The notes beneath the pieces were generated by a model that was given only the letters and a program-made list of their open reading frames with translations, did not search any database and was not told where the DNA came from. DNA of 64,000 bases, taken from contig NZ_CP067225.1 of assembly GCF_016617715.1 (NCBI RefSeq), positions 62,001 through 126,000 of the forward strand, given 5' to 3'. The translations under genes and the position numbers were made by a program. The stretch comes from Paracoccus sp. MC1862. GTDB lineage: Bacteria > Pseudomonadota > Alphaproteobacteria > Rhodobacterales > Rhodobacteraceae. Shown piece by piece: positions 58,059-64,000 of this stretch (positions are counted from its first letter, which is position 1; each line of letters starts with the position of its first letter).

Positions 58059-58249
58059 TATTTTGTGAGGTTGTTCAGTCCCGAGGCCCTGCTCTGGCTC
58101 CGCTCATGCGCCAGATCAGGCTGCACGCGGAACAAGCGTGAGAACAAGGCGCTTCTAATCCAGCCATGCGGAACAAAAACCCGGTCACGAAACGTTGGGC
58201 GATGACGCGGCCCGACGCCGATCGTTGATCAAGTGGGAGTAACCGGAAA

Positions 58250-58687
58250 ATGACCTACCTCAAGCCCGCCTTGGCGCTTGCCGCGGCCATGTCGCTGTCG
58301 GCCTGCCAGCCCACCCCGACCACCACCACCGTATCCGTTCCCGGCGCCGAGCCGGTCGTGATCGTCGATGCTCCCGCGGTCGGCCCGGCCATCGACACCG
58401 TCAGTTCGGCGACCCAGGGGTCCAACTCGCTGAATGGAAGCTGGAACCTCGTCGCCTCGCAATGCGGCGACCCCGCCAGCCAGGGCCGCCTGACGATCGA
58501 GGGCTACCGTTTCAACTTCCCCACTGCCGAATGCATCGCCACCCGGTCCGAGGCGCGGGCGTCCTCGACCTCGGTCGCGCTGGGCTGCACCGGGGCTTCC
58601 AACCGCCAGTTGGAACTGTCGCTGCGCCCCGGCGTGATGCGGATGACCGAAGGCGAGACCACGCTGACCTATTACCGCTGCACCTGA
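58250..58687 (+). CDS. Small uncharacterised lipoprotein
   Basis: A 145-residue lipoprotein with the lipobox LSAC at Cys19. The mature part has a Thr/Pro-rich spacer (about 20-60) and a compact domain with three further cysteines near residues 72, 95 and 112, plus one at 144. Strands such as GRLTIEGYRFNFP and TTLTYYRC suggest a beta barrel of the AprI/lipocalin-like type, but the match is by impression only. The function is unknown. A hairpin terminator follows directly. Confidence 0.6.
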   Translation: MTYLKPALALAAAMSLSACQPTPTTTTVSVPGAEPVVIVDAPAVGPAIDTVSSATQGSNSLNGSWNLVASQCGDPASQGRLTIEGYRFNFPTAECIATRSEARASSTSVALGCTGASNRQLELSLRPGVMRMTEGETTLTYYRCT

Positions 58688-58696
58688 CGGACCAGC

Positions 58697-58727
58697 GCAG
58701 CCGCCCCGGTTCCGCCGGGGCGGCTGC
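58697..58727. terminator. Bidirectional hairpin between convergent genes
   Basis: GCAGCCGCCCCGG (58697-58709) and CCGGGGCGGCTGC (58715-58727) form a perfect 13-base stem with loop TTCCG. It lies nine bases after the lipoprotein stop and eight before the minus-strand SH3 gene's stop, so it can serve both. No U-tract. Confidence 0.6.
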
Positions 58728-58735
58728 CTGCGCCG

Positions 58736-59389
58736 TCACTCGCGGATCTCGTCGGGGTCCACGCCCCACAGCGCGGGTTTGGGCACCCAGCCCTTCTCGC
58801 CTCCGCCCGAGACGCGGCACCAGTCGCGATTGCATTCGTGCAGACGAACGATGGCGCCCGCCTCGGCGCGGGCCAGCACGGTGGCGTTGGCGTCGGCGCG
58901 GCTGCGCAGTTCGGCCATGTCGGTGGTAACGATGGCGGTCCTGACCCCGGACAGCAGCGAGTAATGCACCCAGCCCCCTGCGCCGTCCTGGTCCTCGACC
59001 CGGCGCCAGTGGCCGAACTCGGCCACCACCCGCAGGGGCATTCCCGGATGGCGGAACACCCAGTCGATGCGATGCGACAGCGACGGTCCGCGCCGGGCGT
59101 TCCCCTCGCCCCCCTTCAGGCTGACATAGCGGGGCACGGGCAGGTTCGTGACCGGCCCCCGGTTCGGGTCGCGCGGCTGATCCTGATGGCGGCTGATCAG
59201 CGAATCCGCGGAAACCTCGCCCGGATCGATCTGCAGCGCCGGCGCCTCGGCCTCGGCCGTCCCGTCGGCCGTCTGCGCCGGCGCCTGCCCCGGCATCGTG
59301 AATGCCACGACCGCAACCAGAAGCAGGGGGCGGCGCAAGGCGGCCGCGCACACCTCCGCCACCGTTCGGGCCACGGATCGCTTGCTCAT
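58736..59389 (-). CDS. Exported SH3-domain protein
   Basis: A 217-residue secreted protein with an N-terminal signal (about 15-38, ending APAQ) and two SH3 domains (SH3_4 type). The motif GEGNARRGPS with WVFRHPGMPLRVVAEFGHWRRVED is the first, and ELRSRADANATVLARAEAG with CNRDWCRV the second. SH3_4 proteins are usually thought to bind peptidoglycan or periplasmic targets. ATG 59389 starts the signal peptide; the longer frame overlaps the divergent dehydrogenase promoter. Confidence 0.82.
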   Translation of the reverse strand: MSKRSVARTVAEVCAAALRRPLLLVAVVAFTMPGQAPAQTADGTAEAEAPALQIDPGEVSADSLISRHQDQPRDPNRGPVTNLPVPRYVSLKGGEGNARRGPSLSHRIDWVFRHPGMPLRVVAEFGHWRRVEDQDGAGGWVHYSLLSGVRTAIVTTDMAELRSRADANATVLARAEAGAIVRLHECNRDWCRVSGGGEKGWVPKPALWGVDPDEIRE

Positions 59390-59520
59390 GTCGTCGTCCT
59401 TGCCGGCCGCGCTTGTCGCGGCGTTTCTGCCTGTCGGCCGCCATGGGCCCTGGGGCCTTGTGCCTGCCCCGCCTCTCGGTAAGTTTGCCAAACGTAAAGC
59501 GGCATTGGAAGAGAGGTCAT

Positions 59521-60522
59521 ATGGCTGGCACCGCACCCCCGCGTGATCGGTTGAAGGTCACAGTGACCCGCCGCTTGCCGCAGCCCGTCGAATCGCGGCT
59601 GTCTGAACTGTTCGACGTCTCGCTGCGCGAGGTCGATGTCCGCATGACCCGCGATGAGCTGGTGCAGGCGATGAGGGACAGCGACGTGCTGGTCCCCACC
59701 GTCACCGACCAGATCGACGCCCGACTTCTGGGGCAGGCGGGCGAGCGGCTGAAACTTATCGCCAACTATGGCGCGGGCGTCGATCACATCGACGTGGAAA
59801 GCGCCCGGCAGCGCGGCATCCAGGTCTCGAACACTCCCGGCGTCGCGACCGAGGACACCGCCGACATGGCGATCGCCCTGATGCTGGCCGTGACCCGCCG
59901 CATCCCGGAAGGGCTGGCCGAGATGCAGGCCGGCCGCTGGGAAGGCTGGGCGCCCACCTCGCACCTGGGCGGCCGCATCGGCGGCAAGCGGCTGGGCATC
60001 CTGGGGATGGGCCGGATCGGTCAGGCGGTGGCGCGGCGGGCCAATGTCTTCGGCATGCAGGTCCATTACCACAACCGCCGCCGCCTGCGCCCCGAGGTCG
60101 AGGCCGATCTGCACGCGACCTGGTGGGAAAGCCTCGACCAGTTGCTTGCCCGCGTGGACATCCTGTCGATCAACGCGCCGCATACGCCCTCGACCTTCCA
60201 CCTGCTGAACGCCCGGCGGCTGAAGCTGATGAAGCCCACGGCCGTGATCGTGAACACCTCGCGCGGCGAGGTCATCGACGAGAACGCCCTGACCCGGATG
60301 CTGCGCGCCGGAGAGCTTGCGGGCGCGGGCCTCGATGTCTTCGAGCACGGGCACGAGATCAACCCGCGCCTGCGCGAGTCCCCGAACGTGGTGATGCTGC
60401 CGCACATGGGTTCCGCCACCGTCGAGGGGCGCAACGAGATGGGCGAGAAGGTCATCATCAACATCAAGACCTTCGCCGACGGCCACCGGCCGCCGGATCT
60501 GGTGCTGCCGTCGATGCTGTAG
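59521..60522 (+). CDS. D-2-hydroxyacid dehydrogenase (glyoxylate/hydroxypyruvate reductase type)
   Basis: A 333-residue NAD(P)-dependent oxidoreductase. The Rossmann loop is GMGRIGQAV from residue 162, and the catalytic triad is Arg248, Glu279 and His295. After the second strand the sequence reads HNRRRL, with basic residues that favour NADPH. A reductase acting on glyoxylate or hydroxypyruvate is the most likely function. ATG 59521 follows GAAGAGAGGTC. A terminator follows the gene. Confidence 0.88.
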   Translation: MAGTAPPRDRLKVTVTRRLPQPVESRLSELFDVSLREVDVRMTRDELVQAMRDSDVLVPTVTDQIDARLLGQAGERLKLIANYGAGVDHIDVESARQRGIQVSNTPGVATEDTADMAIALMLAVTRRIPEGLAEMQAGRWEGWAPTSHLGGRIGGKRLGILGMGRIGQAVARRANVFGMQVHYHNRRRLRPEVEADLHATWWESLDQLLARVDILSINAPHTPSTFHLLNARRLKLMKPTAVIVNTSRGEVIDENALTRMLRAGELAGAGLDVFEHGHEINPRLRESPNVVMLPHMGSATVEGRNEMGEKVIINIKTFADGHRPPDLVLPSML

Positions 60523-60562
60523 GATGCCGCCGGCCCCGGCGAGGTCAGCGCATTGCGACGCC

Positions 60563-60599
60563 GAAAGCCGCGCGGGGGGCGACCCGCCGCGCGGCTTTC
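60563..60599 (+). terminator. Terminator of the 2-hydroxyacid dehydrogenase gene
   Basis: GAAAGCCGCGCGG (60563-60575) and CCGCGCGGCTTTC (60587-60599) form a perfect 13-base stem around an 11-base loop, 40 bases after the stop. It ends with T before TGG, so the U-run is minimal. It separates the gene from the peptide-transporter operon. Confidence 0.6.
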
Positions 60600-60750
60600 T
60601 GGAATCCGCAGCCCCGCGATTCCGTTACTCTGCCGGATGGAACGGGCAGATCGCCGGGGCTTCCAGCATCTTCTTGCCCCGCGCCAAGGAACAGCGCAGA
60701 AAAAAAGTGGCCAACCCCGCTGAACGACGGGGACAAACAGGGAGACTTGA

Positions 60751-62340
60751 ATGACCCGCCTTTCCCCCCGCGCGATCCTGCTTGCATCCGCCCTTGCCGT
60801 GGCACCCCTCGCGGCATGGGCCGAAACGCCTGCCGACATGCTGGTGGTCGCCGCGACCATCGACGACATCATCAGCCTCGACCCCGCGCAGAGCTTCGAG
60901 TTCTCGGGCAACGACGTCACCCAGAACCTCTACAGCCGGCTGGTGGACTTCGACCCGCTGAACCTTGAGGCGGGCTTCCAGCCCAGCCTCGCCGAAAGCT
61001 GGCAGGTCAGCGAGGACGGCAGGACCATCACCCTGACGATGAAGGAAGGCGTCACCTTCCAGTCCGGCAATCCCGTCCGGGCCGAGGACGCCGCCTGGTC
61101 GCTGCAGCGGGCGGTCAAGCTGGACAAGTCGCCCGCCTTCATCCTCAACCAGTTCGGCCTGACCGCCGACAACGTCGAGGAGATGATCAGGGCCGAGGGC
61201 AACACCGTCTCCATCACCATGGACCAGCCCTATGCCGTGTCCTTCGTGCTGAACTGCCTGACCGCCAGCGTCGCCAGCGTGATCGACAAGGAAACGGTCA
61301 TGCAGCATGTCGAGGGCGACGACCTCGGCAACACCTGGCTGTCCACGAACTCGGCGGGGTCGGGGGCCTATTCGCTGGCGACCTGGCGCCCGAACGAGGT
61401 CGTGCAACTGGTCGCCTTCGACGATTATTTCGGCGGCGCGCCGAAGATGAAGCGGGTGATCGTCCGCAACGTCCAGGAATCCAGCGCCCAGCGCCTGCAG
61501 CTTGAGGCGGGCGACATCGACGTGGCCCGCAACCTGACGCCCAGCGACGTGCAGGGCGTCACCGGCAAGGACGGCATCGCCATCAAGGACGAGCCGCGCG
61601 GCCGCATCCTCTACATGGGGATGAGCCAGCGCGACCCGGTCGTCGCCCGCGCCGAGCTGCAGCAGGCGATGCGCCACCTGATCGACTTCGAGGGCATGGC
61701 GAACAGCTTCCTCAAGGGGCAGTGGAAGATCCACCAGAACTTCATCCCCGAGGGCTACCTTGGCGCCACGGACGAGAATTCGTGGGCCTATGACATCGAG
61801 GCCGCGAAGAAGATCGTGGACGAGGCCGGGCTGTCCGGCGCCACCATCACCACCAAGGTCCGCGATCTGCGCGAATATCTGGACGTGGCGCAGACCATCC
61901 AGGCCTCGATGGCGCAGGCCGGGCTGGTGCTGAACATCGAGCAGATGACCGGCGCGCAGGTGCTGGACGCCTATCGCGCCCGCGAGGTGCCGATCTTCAT
62001 CGGCGAATGGGGGCCTGACTATTCCGACCCGCAGACCAACGCCGGCACCTTCGCCTGGAATCCCGACAACGAGGGCAAGGGCTCGACGCTGGCGTGGCGC
62101 AACAGCTATGCCGTGCCCGCCGAGATGCAGGAGATGGTCAAGGCCGCCACGCTGGAAGGCGACAGCGAGAAGCGCAAGCAGATGTATCTGGATATCCAGG
62201 CCGAATACCGCACCACCGCGCCGATCCTGCCGCTGTTCCAGCGCGTCGAGCAGACCGCCATGCGCGACAGCGTCAAGGACTGGTCGGCAGGCGGCGCCGT
62301 GACCTCGGTCATGTATCACCAGGTCGGCAAGGGCGAATGA
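60751..62340 (+). CDS. Peptide/nickel-type ABC transporter substrate-binding protein
   Basis: A 529-residue periplasmic binding protein of the SBP_bac_5 family, with signal peptide (cleavage after AWA, residue 24). The motif DPAQSFEFSGNDVTQNLYSRLVDF and the following LAESWQVSEDGRTITLTMKEGVTF are the usual opening of the DppA/OppA/NikA group. The substrate (peptide, nickel or sugar) cannot be told by sequence. Followed by two permease genes, with the rest beyond the window. A GGGAGAC ribosome site precedes the ATG. Confidence 0.9.
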   Translation: MTRLSPRAILLASALAVAPLAAWAETPADMLVVAATIDDIISLDPAQSFEFSGNDVTQNLYSRLVDFDPLNLEAGFQPSLAESWQVSEDGRTITLTMKEGVTFQSGNPVRAEDAAWSLQRAVKLDKSPAFILNQFGLTADNVEEMIRAEGNTVSITMDQPYAVSFVLNCLTASVASVIDKETVMQHVEGDDLGNTWLSTNSAGSGAYSLATWRPNEVVQLVAFDDYFGGAPKMKRVIVRNVQESSAQRLQLEAGDIDVARNLTPSDVQGVTGKDGIAIKDEPRGRILYMGMSQRDPVVARAELQQAMRHLIDFEGMANSFLKGQWKIHQNFIPEGYLGATDENSWAYDIEAAKKIVDEAGLSGATITTKVRDLREYLDVAQTIQASMAQAGLVLNIEQMTGAQVLDAYRAREVPIFIGEWGPDYSDPQTNAGTFAWNPDNEGKGSTLAWRNSYAVPAEMQEMVKAATLEGDSEKRKQMYLDIQAEYRTTAPILPLFQRVEQTAMRDSVKDWSAGGAVTSVMYHQVGKGE

Positions 62341-62344
62341 GCCG

Positions 62345-63433
62345 TTGACCAACGCCACGCAAAACGGGGGGCAGCCGCTGCCCCCCGCATCCGCGCCCGG
62401 CCAGCCCAGGCTTGCGGCCTTCGGTCGCCGGGCGCGGACGCTGGGCGGCATCCTTCTGTCCCTTGCGCTGACGCTGTTGGGCCTGCTGCTGGTGACCTTC
62501 ATCATCGGCCGGGTCATGCCCATCGACCCCGTGCTGAAGGTCGTGGGCGAGCGCGCCACGCCCGAGCAATACGAAGCCGCCCGTCAGGCCATGGGGCTGG
62601 ACCAGCCGCTGGTCGTGCAGTTCGTGGGCTATATCGGCGACGTGCTGCGGGGCGATTTCGGCCGCTCGATTTCCACCGGCCACCCTGTCGCGCAGGACCT
62701 GCGGCGAGTGTTCCCCGCCACGCTGGAACTCGCGGCGCTGGGCACGCTGATCGGCGTGCTGGTGGGCGTTCCCTTGGGCGTTATCGCGGCGGCGCGGCGC
62801 GGCGGCTGGGTGGACCAGATCGCCCGCGTGCTGGCGCTGGTCGGCTATTCGATGCCGATCTTCTGGCTGGGACTGATGGGACTGCTGGTCTTCTACGGCA
62901 TCCTCGGCTGGGTCGGAGGGCCGGGACGGCAGGGCATCATCTATGACGGCATGGTCCCCGAGGTGACGCGGCTTCTGCTGATCGACACGCTGATCGCCCG
63001 CGACTGGGACGCCTTCCGCGACGCCTTCAGCCACATCATCCTTCCAGCCAGCCTGCTGGGCTATTTCAGCCTCGCCTATATCAGCCGCATGACGCGCAGC
63101 TTCATGCTGGAACAGTTGTCGGCCGAATACATCACCACCGCGCGGGTGAAGGGCCTGTCCGAGCGCCGCGTGATCTGGGGCCACGCCTTCCGCAACATCG
63201 CCGTGCCGCTGGTCACGGTGATCGCGCTGTCCTTCGGGTCGCTGCTGGAAGGGTCTGTGCTGACCGAGATCATCTTCAGTTGGCCCGGCATCGGCAGCTA
63301 CATCACCAAGACCCTGCTCGCGGGCGACATGAATGCGGTCCTCGGCGGCACCATCGTCGTCGGTGTCTGCTTCATCGGGCTGAACGTGCTGTCCGACCTG
63401 CTGTATCGCTTCCTTGACCCGAGGGCGGCATGA
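62345..63433 (+). CDS. Peptide ABC transporter permease, DppB type
   Basis: A 362-residue inner-membrane permease with six or so helices. The EAA-type loop is near TTARVKGLSERRVIWGHAFRN, and LTEIIFSWPGIGSYITKTLLAGD is the conserved region of DppB/OppB. The start is a TTG at 62345, four bases after the binding-protein stop; a better-placed ATG or GTG was not seen. It overlaps the next permease by four bases. Confidence 0.9.
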   Translation: MTNATQNGGQPLPPASAPGQPRLAAFGRRARTLGGILLSLALTLLGLLLVTFIIGRVMPIDPVLKVVGERATPEQYEAARQAMGLDQPLVVQFVGYIGDVLRGDFGRSISTGHPVAQDLRRVFPATLELAALGTLIGVLVGVPLGVIAAARRGGWVDQIARVLALVGYSMPIFWLGLMGLLVFYGILGWVGGPGRQGIIYDGMVPEVTRLLLIDTLIARDWDAFRDAFSHIILPASLLGYFSLAYISRMTRSFMLEQLSAEYITTARVKGLSERRVIWGHAFRNIAVPLVTVIALSFGSLLEGSVLTEIIFSWPGIGSYITKTLLAGDMNAVLGGTIVVGVCFIGLNVLSDLLYRFLDPRAA

Positions 63434-64000
63434 GCGACCTTTCTACCCGCGACTGGCTGCTGTCCGACGCGCCCTCCACCCGAAGACAGGCCCGGTTGGG
63501 AGCGTTCTACCAAGGCTGGCTCACGTTCCGCGCCAACCGGCTGGCGATGCTGGGGCTGGTCATCCTGATCGCGCTGGTGCTGATGGCGATCTTCGCGCCA
63601 TGGCTCTCGCCCTACGATCCGGTGGCGCAGAACCTAGGCGACCGGCTTCAGCCACCCTCGGCTGCGCACTGGCTTGGGACTGACGCGCTGGGCCGCGACA
63701 TCCTGTCGCGGATCATCTGGGGCAGCCGGGTGACGCTGTTCATCGTGGGAACGGTGGCGCTGATCTCGCCCATCCTCGGGCTGCTGATCGGGACGGTCGC
63801 GGGCTTTGCCGGGGGCTGGGTGGATCAGGTGCTGATGCGGATCACCGACATCTTCCTAGCCTTCCCCAAGCTGATCCTCGCGCTCGCGCTGGTCGCGGCG
63901 CTGGGGCCGGGCATCGTCAACGCGGTGCTGGCGCTGGCGATCACCGGCTGGCCGCCCTATGCGCGGCTCGCGCGGGCCGAGACGCTGGCCGTCCGCAACG
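63430..64000 (+). CDS. Peptide ABC transporter permease, DppC type (cut by window end)
   Basis: The first 190 residues of a DppC/OppC-like permease. It starts at ATG 63430, overlapping the DppB-type gene stop (ATGA), and runs off the window at 64000 without a stop. FRANRLAMLGLVILIALVLMAIFAPWLSPYDP, HWLGTDALGRDILSRIIWG and the start of the EAA loop (YARLARAETLAVRN) are conserved. The ATPase genes should follow outside the window. Confidence 0.92.
   Translation, partial: MSDLSTRDWLLSDAPSTRRQARLGAFYQGWLTFRANRLAMLGLVILIALVLMAIFAPWLSPYDPVAQNLGDRLQPPSAAHWLGTDALGRDILSRIIWGSRVTLFIVGTVALISPILGLLIGTVAGFAGGWVDQVLMRITDIFLAFPKLILALALVAALGPGIVNAVLALAITGWPPYARLARAETLAVRN

Overview
The window is about 64 kb of GC-rich DNA, roughly two-thirds G+C by eye, and almost entirely coding. 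It looks like the chromosome of an alphaproteobacterium of the order Rhodobacterales, most likely Paracoccus or a close relative. The main reasons are the MarR/OmpR gene pair that resembles petP-petR, a DksA without its zinc cysteines, the TauE/SafE plus TIGR02186 pair, and a short intergenic motif built on CCGGGATATT that I associate with this order. The genus call is inference. There is no prophage, insertion sequence, CRISPR array or rRNA operon. One tRNA gene, tRNA-Cys(GCA), is present. Most of the window is core housekeeping DNA.

Layout. 0.3-6.5 kb: ygfZ and an MsbA-like ABC exporter on the minus strand, a class V aminotransferase on plus, then a minus-strand DUF305 protein, a TIGR02186 membrane protein and a TauE/SafE exporter. 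6.6-9.2 kb: surE-pcm-nlpD, the same order as in E. coli. 9.4-13.8 kb: a PopZ-like polar-scaffold candidate, a TolC-family protein and a second PIMT-like protein on minus, then a Mog-type molybdopterin adenylyltransferase and rsmD. 13.9-17.3 kb: the dTDP-L-rhamnose operon rfbC-B-D-A. 17.4-19.7 kb: response regulator and MarR regulator, divergent from ilvE. 19.9-26.5 kb: prfC, a low-GC orphan gene, OsmC, an EamA transporter, dgt, erpA and a CNNM/CBS membrane protein. 26.5-37.3 kb: DUF421, xth, a PPDK-like PEP-binding protein, a SleB hydrolase, folB-folP-glmM, a flavin monooxygenase, dksA and a MoxR ATPase.

37.4-43.2 kb: a FemAB-like acyltransferase, a 991-residue RTX calcium-binding protein, argB and a SixA-like phosphatase. 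43.7-48.4 kb: an L,D-transpeptidase, a SpoIIE-type response regulator, ilvA and argG. 48.4-56.3 kb: tRNA-Cys, an MltB-type transglycosylase, a second DUF421 protein and the tightly overlapped operon gpmI-envC-ctpA-rppH. 56.4-64 kb: dut, a membrane-anchored MoeB/ThiF enzyme, a small lipoprotein, an SH3 protein, a 2-hydroxyacid dehydrogenase and the start of a peptide ABC importer cut by the window end.

Several genes form a cell-envelope theme: two amidase activators (NlpD-like and EnvC-like) whose LytM domains both lack the catalytic metal ligands, a CtpA protease, a lytic transglycosylase, an L,D-transpeptidase, a SleB hydrolase, glmM and the rhamnose operon. The least explained items are a family of 25-65 bp palindromic intergenic repeats, a second intergenic motif that also occurs inside the moeB-like coding region, the PPDK paralogue with a decayed ATP-binding half, the low-GC gene after prfC, and the RTX protein with two M10-type C-domain motifs. 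I see no clear new multi-gene system.
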